A stretch of 64,000 nucleotides of DNA from Gavia stellata (GCF_030936135.1 NC_082605.1:17070261-17134260); one strand, 5' to 3'. Counted from the stretch's first letter, positions 36,678 to 49,926 are shown. Numbers and translations are program-made. The notes: generated by a model not told the origin, from the letters alone.

Positions 36678-36743
36678 CTCGCCTCCGCGGGCACTTTCCG
36701 CGTGGTGAAGGAGCCGCTGGCCTTCCTCAGGGTGCTCGAGTGG
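36678..36743 (+). CDS. SYNPR: Synaptoporin, coding exon 2 (N-terminal cytoplasmic segment)
   Basis: The exon encodes 22 residues, LASAGTFRVVKEP then LAFLRVLEW, residues 7-28 of the protein. The LASAGTFRV.KEPLAFLR core is diagnostic of the long isoform of synaptoporin. Synaptophysin has LVAGGQFRVVKEPLGF in the same place, and SYPL1/SYPL2 share mainly KEPLGFIKVL. This is the short cytosolic stretch just before the first membrane helix of the MARVEL domain. The exon is bounded by a pyrimidine-rich acceptor (CTCTCTACCCGCAG) and a near-consensus donor (TGG|GTGAGT), both phase 0. The next exon, expected to begin with residues like LFAIFAFATCGG, was not found up to position 64000, so the gene is partial here. 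From memory, mammalian SYNPR also has a shorter isoform from an alternative downstream first exon; I saw no sequence for that exon. Confidence 0.9.
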
Positions 36744-36752
36744 GTGAGTCCC

Positions 36753-36788
36753 GGGGGGGTTCGGCCGCGGGTGGGCTGGGGGGGGGGG
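36753..36788 (+). other. G-run cluster (G-quadruplex motif) after exon 2 donor
   Basis: Runs of 7 G (36753-36759), 3 G (36769-36771), 3 G (36773-36775) and 11 G (36778-36788) occur within 45 bp of the exon 2 splice donor, on the sense strand. This satisfies the usual four-G-run quadruplex pattern in DNA and in the pre-mRNA. G triplets just after a donor commonly act as intronic splicing enhancers. Confidence 0.75.
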
Positions 36789-39700
36789 CTGTCCCCAAAG
36801 TGCGCGCACGGCGCTGCGCCCCGCGGAACAGGTGGGAGCCGGGCTGGGACGGCGGCGGGGGCTGCGGAGGGGCCGCGGGGCACGGGGGCGAGGGGCTGGG
36901 GACTCTCATCCTACAGCGATGTGGCCGGCGGGGTGGGCTGGGGGCTGGGTTTGTGGGTGCCCCCCTCCTCCTTGTGCTGGATGTAAAATAATTTTTTTTT
37001 GTAAAACGGGGAAAAAAATAAATCCTCATTATGCATTTAGTAAACTTGTCTCTGGGCCGAGCGGGGAAGGAGGCAGATAATTGGTTTGTGGAGCAATGTC
37101 ACTGTTTGTTGCTCTGATGCTCATTCGTAGTGAAGTCTGCAGGTCAAATGACATTCATCGCCAGTAGGTCTGCGGGAGGAGAGAGCCTCTCTGAACGGGA
37201 AGTTCAGAACATGTCATGGAGGATTAATCACATTCCCCTAACGCCGACTGGCTGGGGAATTATGTAAGCCACGTATTTTGGGGGGCACGTCCCCGTGCGG
37301 GTGCGCTTATCCACATGTTCGCACCCGCTGCGTGCAGCCCGGCCACGGGCTGTTTGTGAGAGGGGTGTTTTGGTGTGCTGGGGGCAGCTGCTCGCCCTGG
37401 ACCCGCTCCCTGCCCGCGGCCAGCAGCTCCTCTTCCCCGCTGAGCACCTTGGAGCACCAGGTCCCGTGGAGCTGGGTGATGGGGATGTGGCGGTGGCACG
37501 GGCTTGCGACAAGGTGGCCCCGCAGCAGGGTGACCTGCTTGCGGAGGATGGACAAGGTCCCTTGTGTTCCTCGCCCAGAGCTCCTGCAAACCCACACGAC
37601 GCTGCTGCTCCTGCCTCAAGGAGAAGTCAGGATGTCCAGGGGTTGAGCCCCAGACACCGGTCTGAGGGTGCTTCAACCCCTCTGCAGTGCTTGCCGCGAA
37701 GCAGAAGAACGGGGAGCAAAGCTGTTTCTATGGCAAATAGCTGCTGGGAGTGTGGTTTCTTGACTATCTGCCCAGTGAAGCTGTGTCTGGTGGTGGTTGG
37801 GAAGTGAGCTCCTCGGGGAAGGGCTCTGGGCCGAGGTGCGCGGGCTGTGTCCTCGAGGAAACTGTTCCCTCCAGTGCATTGGCATCCTCGGGACCGCGAG
37901 CGGGAACTCTTTTCTCTTGGCAGTTTCCTAGGTCTGTAACTTCTTCCAACAGCCAAATATAAAAGCTGCCTTTGTCATGGTTGAAAGCCACATGTAGAAC
38001 TCTTCTGGCTGCTCTATCTGCACGTTGCTTGTTTGTATATGTATGCACATGCAGCTGTATGTAAACAGAGCTCTTCTGACACGGCTGAGGTGTATCAGTC
38101 CTTGGCAATAAGGGAATGCGGGAGAAGGGTGCAGTGTGTTAACATTTAAGAAGGTGTGAGAAATTATTTTTTTCCCCTTTTGACATGTATGTGTGAGCAG
38201 AATTAAGCACATTTTAGTGTATGGTATCTCAGAGTGTGGAGGACCTTTTTTTTTTCTTTAAATATACTTGAAAGGCCTTTTGGATTAACCAGATTCCAGC
38301 TCTATTCACTTAGTCTTGTTGCTCCCATCTTCTTTCTCCTTTCACCATGCCTGCCAACTGCTATCCACCTCTTTCTACCATCTCGGGTCTCAACTAAGCG
38401 TCCATTTCTCCCTCAGACTCCATTTTTCAGCCTAATCATCATTTTAAACTTTAAAAAAAGACCAAATGCTCCAGCTGATTTTGCAGCCGCTTCCCCTTTC
38501 CCTAGCCACCTTGCAGCCCTCGGTGCACTTGATCAGAACAGGCAAATTATACCGCTAATTGCTGGATTTACAGCTGTTTCATTTTGGGTGTTAAATGACG
38601 TGTGAGTGGAGGTTTTTGTGCAAAAAGCGCGGGTGACAGTGGAATTTATTAAACCTGCTCTTGCCAACACTGATGAGTTTTTCGGAGCTTTACAGTAATC
38701 ACCTGTCAGAGGGTGTGACCGGTGTCGTGTGTGTGATGTGGCAGCTGAAGCATAACACCCAGTTTTACAGAGTTTTAGGATTTGGGAAAGCAAGTGCAAG
38801 TCATTTTAATGTTGCCTTCTTTTAGCTTATTTATCATCTAAAAGGGAGGTGTTAACTGCTGCTTTTGGAAAAGTTATGCTTCTTTTAATGCGTATTTCCC
38901 AGAAAGCCAAGTTTTGGATTTCTAGTGTGAAAAGCACGCAGGTGGGACACAGAGGTGGGGAAAGCCCTTTCTGCAGTCTAAGAAGGGAAAAACTGGCGTT
39001 TCTGCCCTGTTGTTTGTGTACTATAGCCCATATGCTATTCATGGCACCTCTTAACACCTCCCACCTGAGTCCTAGGTTGCATCTGCAAAGAAATAAAGTT
39101 CATAGCCCAGCTGGTGACACAGCGATTCTGGGCGTTGGGTGGCTCTCGTGCTTGGGGGCAGGCTTTGTGGTGTTGCAGCACAGATGGCAGAGGTGGGGGT
39201 TCCTCAGAAGGGCTGGTAGGGTGGAGACGGTGTAGAACTCAGCTGGTCCAGGCAGTCCAGCCTTGAATTTGCGCTCTCATCTTTTGGGCAATTTGGGTGG
39301 GCCCACGGTGGCTCAGGGATCAGCGCATCTCTATTAATAAACCTCTTGTACAACGGTGCTGCTGAAATTTGTGTATAAACGAGTGCAAACATTTGCAAGT
39401 CTGGAGATAACTGGGGTGGCTGTAGGTTTCTCAGGTGTGAAACTGTAACTGTGCAGAAGCAATCTATAGGTGTGCAAATTCCAGCTTACCTGTAGTCTGG
39501 CTCAGACATGGACCTCTGTCTTGGGGAGCAGGGACTTTATCTGACCTTCTTCGATCTTCTACTTTGACTATCACCTAACACCCAGAGAGGAGATGCTGAG
39601 ATAAGACTGATTCTTCTGAATATTCACAGCACTGTAATATGTTTTCATTTGTATTTCTGTGGTACTTTGTAATCTTATTTTCAGCCGAGAAATTGCATTT

Positions 39701-42700
39701 AGAAGCCATTAAGAGACAATATTGGCTCAGGCCCAGGAAAGGGGAGGAGGGGGAAGTGACTTTTAGCAATTAAGCAAGAGTTGCATTTTTTGAACTCTAC
39801 CTTGGTAATAGATGGTGTACTTACAGTACGTGGATCACAAATCTGGGCTTGGAAAACTGCACACAGCTGTACAAGATAGGCCCTGGGTGTTTCCAGCTTT
39901 GAGTCAGCTCTTGCTTCATGGCACGTGCTGCGGGCAGGGAAAAGCTGTTTAAAAGCCGTGTTTGTTCTTGCTCCTCTTTATTCCCTTGGCTGTTACTCCT
40001 CAGATCTTTGCATGAGAAGAGGGTGTCCTTCTGAAGCTTATTTCTCATGATAATCTACTATGGCACTACAACCAGTTGTAATGTCACAAACACCGTTACA
40101 ACTTCACTTGAGGAATGACTCTCCTATACGTGCACCTGACGATAATGAGTAAGGAAAGATGAAAGAGAAGAAAACATTCATTCGTCTCCCTGGATTAATT
40201 TCAGTGTTTAGACTGTTTTCATTAGGGTTCACAAAAAGTAAGCAAGACAAGCAAGTTTGTCAGTTGTGTATTTGTTTTGCAGTCCTTGCCTCTCTGGAGC
40301 CCTACAAAAGCAAATCAAGTGAAAAGCAGGGCTCTGCCCATGGCAGTGTGATGTGTATATGAACTACCTCATGTATAATCACCTGCACAAATATTTTCGT
40401 AAAAGTGGAAACTTTGTATCACTAGGCTGAGGTTTTTAATTACTTCTGCTGCTTTCTCACTGTGGTTTGCCACAAACAACTTTCCCCCTGCAGACCCAAA
40501 GCAACCTCACATTTGTCCAGTTTCCATGTCAAATAACAGGAGCCGCAGTGCTGTCCATAACACCTTTCCCTGTAATCCGTGATAAACAGCAGAGATGCAG
40601 AAACTCCTCCGTTTTGCAAGTTGGGAGGCACTGTGATTGCCTTGCTGATTATCGGCGGGCGGCTGTTTTAAAATACCGTGCAACAAGCTCCCTGCTCCGC
40701 CAGCTTGCAGCCCTGTCTAGGCTGGCATGGGCGCAGCGGGGTGGGTATTTTGGGCACAAAGACCGTGTAAGTGGCTCTGTCTAAGCCAGTGCTGCTTGTA
40801 TCAGGGAAGGTATGAGCCATTTATGTTGCAGGACAAATCTTGTGGATGCTGGGGCTTTTCTTGATAGGACAACTTGGAAGTGGACATTAGGCTGCTCAAT
40901 GAACCCAGTTGTGTCTGAGGAGTTGTTTTAATTCTTGCCTTTGTGCAGAAAAAAATACATTCCAGGCCTTGCATGACTGCAGATCATCCCTGCTCACAAG
41001 CATTTTCATGGGATGTGCCAAAGATTTCCAAAGCAGCTCAGGGCATTTGGGCAGCAAATCTCCATTCATCTCTGGTGGAAATTGGGCAAAAGAATTGCAA
41101 GGCAGTTTCAAAACTCTGTGTGTACATGGACCAAGCTTTGCTTCCTTGCCTTCGTGATGTGATCGTTTGACTTGTGAGCCAGCAAAAAGGCCAGGCTGTT
41201 GCCAGCCTGGCAAGAGTCAAGCTTGCTTTGATTGTATAGCTTCTGAAAGGGTTAGCAACCCCTGCCTTGCAAACAGATGTGTATTTGGAAGGCAAAGGGA
41301 ATCTGAATCTTGAAAGACTGATAATAAGTCTTGTCTTTTGTCCTAATGCTGATTGCTCATCTGGCCATGGAGCACTTTTGTTGGATTATATTTGCATGCG
41401 TATGAATGGACATAAGTAGCTGCATGCTTTCAAGTGTGTCCTAGAAAAGCCTGGATATCTTGAGATGCTGAAAATATATGGAAATAGGTGAAGAAGATAA
41501 TGCTTGTATGAGGCATGTGTGATTAGTAATTTGCTCTATATAGTGTATTAGGGGCCCGAGATATTTTGTAGTTGCTTGAGACTTTGTCATGTTTGTTTGT
41601 ACTTGTTTGGCTTTTGCTTAACCAGAAGGCTGCTGTCTACTCTGGCATGGGCAGAGACTTTAGGTGATGGAGCAGGGTAACCTTGCTGAAGCTTAATGTT
41701 CCTCATGGATACAGGGCTGGAAGAGTTAAGTGTTTGATTTTCTCTACCCTCATATTGAAAGAAAAGCCTTAATAAAAAGTTTATTTCTTTCTGCCTGCTG
41801 ATGTTACTTATGCAATGCCAGGATCGGATGCTGCGTTCAGTGCTGGGTTCATCCATCTTGATGTGTAGGATACACAAACACGTGTAAAAAATATATTGCC
41901 AATTTTTTTGATGTCTGCCTTGGGATGTAGGTACCTAATTGTTCTTGAAAACCTGGTCCCAGTTAATACCTCAAAGGTCTTGTATGTGTAGTGTCAGGTC
42001 AATAAAACATGTGACACTTAATCAAAAAATGTAAATCCATTTCTATGGTATTTTAATATTAGAAAGGTAATTACTGTGTAACTATCCCTTCTCTGTAAGC
42101 TGTCATTAATTGGATGATTTCTTATAGGCAGCTTAGCATAATGCATGCAAAATACACTGCAGCTCTGTACAGACAAGAATTGCCACAGTGAAACAACGGG
42201 ATGTGAGCGTCCAGGAGACCTGGGCCCTGTGAGCAGGCTTTGCCGGTCCTTGTCACGGGACATACGACTTCTGAACACGTATCGGGGTATCGGTGATCTG
42301 CAGGCAGGAAACTGTTGGACAAGTTCTTTTTATGAGAAAGAACTGGGAGGAGGATTTTGCCATTAGACATCAGGCTCTGCTGTGTGCGATAGGAAAGATC
42401 TGAAAAGTTTTTGTAGTCTCACTGAAGACAGATGTGACAGATGGCATTTTACCTTGTGGTCTTAAAGTCTCAACTTCTGGGAGTCTTGTGATTCTGAAAC
42501 CTTTGGCTTTGATAAACCATATGCTTTTAGATCAGGGTAGCAGAAGGATGGAAGCCCTAAAGACTGAAAACCCAGAACACAAGTGAAAGAGCATAAAATC
42601 AGTCTTGTGATCCCATGGTTTTACGCAGACTGCAGAGAGCTGGCTGTTCTGCATGCTGTTCACATGCGTGTTTATCTGTGTGCATATCTTGTTGGAAACT

Positions 42701-45700
42701 GAGAACTGTGCTAATCTCGTTCCATTGAAAAGTTGCTGTTAAAATGGTACAAATGCTGGTACAGGCAAGGAGGGAAAGAGAAAAGGTCAGCAATGCCTGA
42801 CCGCATTGTAAATAAGTGACATCTTTCATCTGAAAAGTGCCTACCATTTTCCACTTAGGCTCACGTTGTGATCGTGGAAAACTTGATTCTAAAAGGTCAC
42901 CTAACAATTAATTTAAATCCTGATGATTCTCAAGCAGCCCAGAGTGGGACCTGGTATAAAGGAGTTAAGTAGGATTAAGATATGGTTGAGATACAGTGCT
43001 CCAGGAGGCAGGAGTTTTTGGAGATATGTACTGCTTCTGTGGAAATCCCTGGGTGAAACTGGTAAAATCTCTTCATGGTAAGCCACCTTCTTGATGGCAG
43101 AATCCACTGGCATTACCCGAGTGTGGCTGTTCGAAGCATTAGGAATAGAAGATGAGGAGAGAGACTCATTAATGCTAAATTTGATTATATATGCAAACCA
43201 GGTTTCTATGAAAGGAAGAACAAAAATGATCTGACTTTCAAACTAGCAAGAAGATGCATGGAGATAGAGGGTTCTGCCATTAGACACACATGGTTAAACT
43301 CTCCTTGCCAATTTTTATGAGGGAGATGTTTCAGTCATCACTCCTGTAAATCAGCATCTGCATAATTGGAGCCCCGGGTAAAAGCCCTGCATGTTGACAT
43401 CTCCAGATTCAAATGTTGCAGTCGGGGAGGGGGGGACAGGCTTGGAGGTGCTTCTGATAAAACCCCTTCATCATTCGGATCCTGTGGTCCCTGAGTTAAC
43501 CTGGATTCATGGCACTACGTGTGATCGCAAGGGGCAGGAGACCTCCTGGTCGCTGGCTGAAGGCTCCGCTCCGGGAGAGGGGACCTCCTCCTGACAGGGG
43601 AGAAGGGGAGAGGCAGAAAGCAGGTAACGCTGGGCTCTGCGCAGGGCTGGCGATGGAAGGCAAAGTGCTCACGCCACACGTCTGCCAGTGCAGCTTTCTC
43701 CTTTGACACCGAATAAAAGCAGTTAAGTAGTATTATGGTCCTGGGGTGCCGTGTGGAAAACAGCACTTGGCTGTCTGTCTGGCTGTCCAGCCCAGCGACT
43801 GGCCAAAGGGGTCTTAATGGCTTTTACTCTCAGGGGAATTCTGCAAAGTGCTGTAAAGAACATTATGGAAAGGAACATACAGTGTGGAGGTGCTGCTTTT
43901 AAGGTGTTTGTTCAAAGTGGCATATGTACTGCAAAGTGTGACATAGTTGCTAAGGTGACAGCTTGCTTGCTTTTTGGCAAAAGCAAAAGAATACTGAATA
44001 TAGACAAATGGTAAGCTTTTGCTTTGTTTAATTTGCACAGTTTTCTCTTCTGGCTATTGTAGAGACTTCTCAGGTTTGTCTTTGTAAGCAGTGTTTTCCC
44101 ATTCAGAACACTTCACTCGGTTAGAAAAGCTAGTATTGTTCCCCATTCATAAAGAAACGCTTAAATCACATAAAATTATGGGGGTTTCACTGATTATAAT
44201 TGTAGACACAAATTATGGTGTTAAAAGGGTTTGGTAATGGCATTCAGTGAAGTAAGGAAGTATTCTTTAAGAACCTTTTACGTAAAACAAAAAATACTAG
44301 GTATTGCCTCATTAGCAGCCTACGGATGCGGGCACATCCGTGGGCACACAACCCAGAAGATTTTTTTCCTGTAGCATTTGGAAGCATTTTCAAACTGCTC
44401 AGACCTAAGCTGAAATGCATGGTGAGGTGAGAAGTCGGGTTGGTCGCGCTCAGAGGTTGGTTGTGGGGAGAGGGAATGAAGTCCAGGCAGGGAGTCTTGC
44501 ACCGGACAGCTCGGTTACTGCCACGGGTGAGTATTTTCATAATGCTGCTAGGGGAGAAGGATCAGCAGAGGATTAGACTGACGTGGCCCCTCAAGAGAGG
44601 GGGTTTTCCAGACGAGCAGCCATCTGTGGCATGAAGCAATGTTATGGTCCTCAGTGTGGAGAGGAGAGCAAAAAGGTCTCACAAGCCTAATGTCAACTTT
44701 GGTCCTTGAAGCAGTGGGGTACGTGCACAATCCAGGAAAACTGGCCAGGAAAGGCTGAAGTAATGTGCTCATCACCCGTTACTGTTTTACCTTTCCTTTC
44801 TTTGTGATGTTCTAACGGACAGATAAATGTGTTTCTCTGAACAAGCTGTTCTGTCTGTGCCTTTTCCAAAATGCCTTAGCATCTGGGGAGGAGGCTGTGT
44901 TAGAGGCCAAGGCTGCGGGAGCTGCTGAGATAATGCTGTGGGGAGCAGAAAGTGCTGCAGCCTGGAGCTTGGGATAAAAGTCGAGGGGAGCTCGGAGGGC
45001 TCCTGTCCCCAGATGAGTGCTGGTGCACATGCCCCAGTTTGGCAGTACCATCGCAAAGCAGAATTTAGCATGGGTGTTTTCAGAGTGGTCAGAGATCACG
45101 ACACCCTACACGGGGCTTTTGCTGGGGGATTGGGGATGTCTCTTTGCTAAGAAGATCCCAACAAGCATCCTAGGCATTGAGGTGTGCCAGACAGCAGCGG
45201 GGAGGTAGTGTCCTGTTTCTCTGCGTTAAGGAAGCAGGAGAAAAACTGTGGAGCAGGAAGTTTTCAATAAAGTGTTAACAGATTTTCAGAGGGGAGGTGT
45301 ACAGGCCCAGACTCACTGTCAGAAACAAATCTGACTTGATTGTCTTACAAAACTCCCGATCTGTCAACTTGATCTTTATTCCATGAGAAATACGAGAGCC
45401 TGCTGCGAACAGCCTGACTGAATATTCACCAGAAGTGCTCAAGAACCTGAAGTATTGAGGGTGAAACTCTGCCCAGAAGATCTCGGAAGGAAATGCTACC
45501 TAGCATTGGCAAGCTCGTTGATACATCAGGAAGTAATTTATAGTAACAGCTCTTCAGTAGCTCTTTCAGTTTCAAAAAGAAGTTTGTGTCTGTCCTCAGC
45601 CTTCACTTTTCCTGATGTTAATGCTCTGCCCTCCTGTGTTATTTCTCAGGTGATGCAAATCCAAAGCATCTTTGGCTTGAAGTGATAAGATTCAGCTCAA

Positions 45701-48130
45701 ATCCTTTGGCACTTGCATGCTGGGTGCTTGTATTGGGGCCCCATGTTTGACACTGGATTTGCCGATGTTCCTAATATTAGGTGAAAAGTCTCTGTGGTAC
45801 CCCAAATAATACTATAGGAGTAGCAAAATCTTCCTTGCCAGGTTCTCAAAACCCAAGGAGACAACTGGCTTCTTAGTTCAGCCTCCCTGATGTGGGCCAT
45901 ATTATGGCCTATGGCTGCCTTCAGTGTCCAAGTGAAAATACCCCAGGATGCCAGGAAATATCTTAGTTATTTAACAAGCAAACCTGAGCCTTGCTTGAAG
46001 TTTTTTAGGAATAATCTCCCTGGCTGTGTGCTGGAGGTATGCTCAAAGCAAAACAAAACAAGACATGCCCCCCATCTGTGTGCAACCACATAGTTGCTTC
46101 TCCCTGCTACTCCTCACGCAGAGGCGATGTTGCACACAAAAAAGCGCTGCTCTGCATCAGGCTTTTTACCCCATTTAAAACAACCTTTGTATGGAGAGAG
46201 TGGTGACTGAGAGCCGTTGAATGCGGCAAGGTCACAGCTCTCTGTTGGGGCTGTAAGGGGGAGTGATGCCCATGGGTGTATATCATGCTCAGCCCAGTGG
46301 GATTAGGTTTGATACTGGAAGTTGGCTTATTACTGCAGAATACGTATATTGCAATCATTATCCTTTGGAGTTGAGCGGTTTCTCCAAGTGCTTTTTTAGA
46401 GGCTGTGCTTCAAAACCAAAGCAAGTGTGGAATTCCCCCCGCTGCCAAATCCAGCAGCCGATAAATCCGGCAGAGCTCTCCTGATTGCCATCTCCAAGGG
46501 CAGTCAGTGTGCTGGAGTGGAATTAGGTCCTGGTTTGAAAGAACATGCCTGCCAAAAAAATTAAACAATGGATGCCTTCCTGTTTAATTTTAACATATTA
46601 ATTAAATTCTTTGCTGCTGTATGCCTTTGATCCCGGCGAGCTGATATACACGGTGTCTGCTGTTGTGTCTTAGCAGCGTTTTGTTCTAATCTTGCACGCA
46701 GACACAAGGATGCATTTGAGTACGGATAAAAGTGCAGAAGCTGCACGCTGCCAAGTACCGAGTGCATTGCAAACTGACTTTTCCAACTGGTGACCAAAGG
46801 CATGTGGACAGAGAGATTATTCACGAGTATGGCTCAATAGAGCTTCTATCTGAACAAATTCTCTCCCCATTTTTAATCTCCTGCTGTGAATGGTGCTGCA
46901 AGAAGAGTTTCCTTGATGGAATTACTCATTGAGAGGGTTGAGGCCAGGAGCTGAGATTTTATTGCAAAACAGAATCAGTTTCAAGTGGGATAATTAGTAA
47001 AGTTCGATCCCTCAGTCAGAGAGCAGAAGCAACACTGTATGGCATTGACTGGGCACATCTATTGATTAGTCCCAGCCAAGTGCCCAGCTTCAGAGTATTT
47101 GGGAGGCTGCTGGCTTTCCGTGCAGCCATGCAAAAAAATGTGGGTACCAAGCGGCACGTAGCCAAGCAGCCCCACCACAGCCGATTTCTGAATGCGTGGA
47201 GAAGATTTCAAATGAAGATGTGGTTACACGTTTCCCCTGCGCTGTTGGTGGCTGGGCTTTGATGATGGTGGGAGGAGGTAAGCGAGTTGGGAGCGTGCGG
47301 TGTTTTCATGGCAAGGAAAGGTATTGGAGTGAGCTCCCTCATGTTTATAGCCTGGGGCAGGTGATTGAGGAGCATGCGGAGTATTTGTCCTTTGCAATCT
47401 GGGCTGTACCTAAATGCCAGGGAAGCGGCGGTCATTGCTGTATCAGAGTAATTGGTAGAGCTGATTTGGAAAAAGGAATGTAATTTCCTTGGGGGAAGAA
47501 TAATTTTTAATCTAAATTTCCATTGGAAGCTTTGGCATTCTGGTGAGATTGTGAATGAAGAAATATTTTTGCCAGAAACTACAATATTTCAGCTGAAAAT
47601 ATTTCTGTAAAAAAACAGTGGTTGGGCATATTCTCCTCCTCTCCGCAGCCCAGAGCATCCCCATGCGATGCCCCAGGCTCGGTCCTCCTGGAGGAGTCAG
47701 TGATGGATCACACTGAGTGCGACCCTCCTATGCCTTGGGATGGTGGAGCCTGATTTACAGAGCACACGAGGGGCCAACCCGAACTCCTTGGAGGCAGAGC
47801 AGTAGTGTTCCCAGGGCAGATATTGCAAGCCCTTAGCACTGGCACTTGCAAAGAAGAGTCAATGTTTTTGGAGGGAAGATGACAACTTTTTTGGAAAAAG
47901 GTGAGTGAGTCTAAAATGCAGAAAATGGTTTTGGTGGAAAATTTTCAGTTGACTTTTAAGACAGCGTGTGCATATTAGTGTTGTAGTCTGTGCTTATATT
48001 GTATGCCCAACCCTTTTTTGGTCAAACATGGAGTTTTTCAGAGCTGCGCAGGGGCAGCACAGTCCACTTAGCAGAGAATCAGTGAGCTGCGTTCATGAGC
48101 CTCCTTGTTTTGCTGCGTTGGCTCCATGGG

Positions 48131-48360
48131 CTGTACGCGCTCCCGCTCTGCCATTGCAGCCTGTCACTCGTGGCAGGCAGCTCTGCGGAGAGGGCACCCG
48201 TTCCAGCACAAAATCTGTGCCTGGCCAGATTGCGAGGCCCTGGCAGGCAGCAGGAGCTGGCTTCGCGGCGGACCGACATATGCAGGGGACGCTGGGCGTG
48301 CCACGCGGCAGAAAGCCTCCTGCCGCCACCGAGCGCGTTACGGCACTTCCCGGGGAGGGA
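48131..48360. other. CpG-dense patch within SYNPR intron 2
   Basis: About 21 CpGs occur in 230 bp, the densest stretch outside the SYNPR promoter. Several open frames cross it on both strands, as expected when GC-rich DNA lacks stop codons, and none resembles a known protein. It could mark an internal promoter, a regulatory element or an imprinting-like methylated region. SYNPR is known in mammals to have a second promoter, but the short-isoform start peptide is not present here. Confidence 0.5.
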
Positions 48361-49877
48361 TGATGCTGTGAAAATGAGCTCCTTGCCTGCGGTCCTCCAT
48401 GGCCTGGCGGTACTCCCCACTGCAGGGACCAAGTGCTGTCCCTGCTTTTTTTTTTTTTCCTTTTCTTTCTTGCATCCCTTCCATTATGTTTTCACAGCAG
48501 AATGACGGCAACAGGAGACTGAGATGGGGCTCGGGTCTCATGGCAGAACCGATCCAGCACAGCTTGCGCTGCTGAGGAGTGACATAGAAAAGCTTTTTCT
48601 GCCATATAGCTCGCCATAGCGTAGTTCACTCATTTTTAAAAATAGTTTTCCATCTTTTTGTTTATGTGCTCATTAGTGCTGGCCACCCATGGGTGCATTG
48701 TTGGTTGTTAATGCAGCTCTGACAGAGCTAATAAACGTATTTTTGCGCATCTTAGTCCCTAAAAAGTAGTGACTCGGCAATGATCAAACATCTCTCATGG
48801 GACAAACAGTTCCCAGCTATTCCCAACTTGCAATAAAATGTGCATGTCACCGGGCTGCTGGGAGGCAGGGCTCAAGTACCCCACATCTGTATTACTTCTG
48901 CACAGAGAGATTGCTAAGCATGTTCTGCGTGTTAGGACAAGAGTACTCTTGCTTGGTTTAAAAGAGATTGTTTTTTTCTGGGGATTTTTATACTCCACCC
49001 TGTGATGCGCTTTGGGATGCATTCAGCTTTCTCTTCTGAATAGGGCTCCAGATGATGGAAATAAATTATCATAAATTAGAATAGATTGCACTCTTCAGCA
49101 TCTCTACATCTGTCATTATGTTTCTTTAACAGTTCAGTTTAACATTTATACACACTCTGACAGCAGCTACTGGTGTGTATGCTATAAATATTGGCTTGGA
49201 GAAGACATTAATGGAGTTTAGGTAAACGTTTGATGCTGCTGAGATTCTGTTCCATATGGTGGTACGCAGCAAAATCAGATTCAACATGCCACGTATAGCG
49301 CTCTTATATTCCCTATAGACTGTCCTCCTGGTATGTCATCGCTTTACCGCATTACGAAGAAAGCACAGGTGCCGTCGAAGAGGAAAGTGAGCTTCTTGCA
49401 GTCTATTCTGGTCTTTACCACCTGTATTGTTTGCCATGTTTAAAGCCAACACGTAGCATGTATGGATGGGGAGGGCCCAGGGAAAAGAGACGTCTCGCAG
49501 AAGCAGCGGTCAGGAATTAGGCGACAAGCTGCGGGAGCGCTCTGCTTTGAACACGTGCGAAGAAAACCCGTGGGATTTTCTGGCCAAGGTGCCATTTCGT
49601 TAGACAGTAACTGAGTAACAGGGCGAAAGCGTTGCGTGTTGGTTGGTCACAGTTGCTAAGCTTGAAACTTGTGACACTTAACCCCTGACAAAACTGTCAC
49701 CAAAACCATGCGTGGGGAGCATTGCTTCAGGGTTTGAGGAGTCTGGCTTGCATCCCACTGACTCGCAGGAGGAGAAATAGCCGAGACCGTCACGGCAAGA
49801 GGCGGGAAGAAATATGTTGTGGTCCCTCTGGTGTTCCTTCCATCATTCAACAGAATTTGGATGTTTCCCACAAGTCT

Positions 49878-49926
49878 TTGTTGTTGTTGTTGTGGTGTGG
49901 TTTTGTTTTTGGGGGTTTTTTTTTTG
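49878..49926. repeat. (TTG)n microsatellite and T/G-rich tract
   Basis: Five TTG units are followed by a T/G-only stretch ending in a run of T. Simple-sequence DNA in SYNPR intron 2. Confidence 0.8.

Larger units (their letters stand above)
36110..36960 (+). promoter_or_regulatory. SYNPR: SYNPR CpG-island promoter
   Basis: GC content and CpG frequency rise abruptly, with a dense core from about 36375 to 36960 and a GC-rich shoulder from about 36110. Just upstream is AT-rich DNA, so the boundary is sharp. GC boxes visible are GGGGCGG at 36440-36446 and 36453-36459, CCCCGCCC at 36476-36483 and CCGCCC at 36491-36496. A perfect 12-bp palindrome, GCGGGGCCCCGC, lies at 36470-36481. The island spans both coding exons and intron 1. 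CpG islands over first exons are typical of vertebrate promoters; the true start site would need cap-mapping data. Confidence 0.85.

Noticed and set aside
36785..36805. REST/NRSF (RE1) site candidate, CTGTCC…GTGC
   Set aside because: The two half-sites are spaced wrongly relative to the canonical RE1 and one half is degenerate.
41190..41211. 9-bp perfect hairpin GCCAGGCTG/CAGCCTGGC with a weak outer stem
   Set aside because: At chance level for the window; outer stem needs a strongly asymmetric internal loop unlike a microRNA precursor.
46995..47006. AGTTCGATCCC, resembling a tRNA B box
   Set aside because: No A box, acceptor stem or cloverleaf could be formed around it.
48836..48870. ATGTGCATG, resembling the start of the short SYNPR isoform
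   Set aside because: The codons that follow do not match the remembered MCMVIFAP start, and no donor fits.
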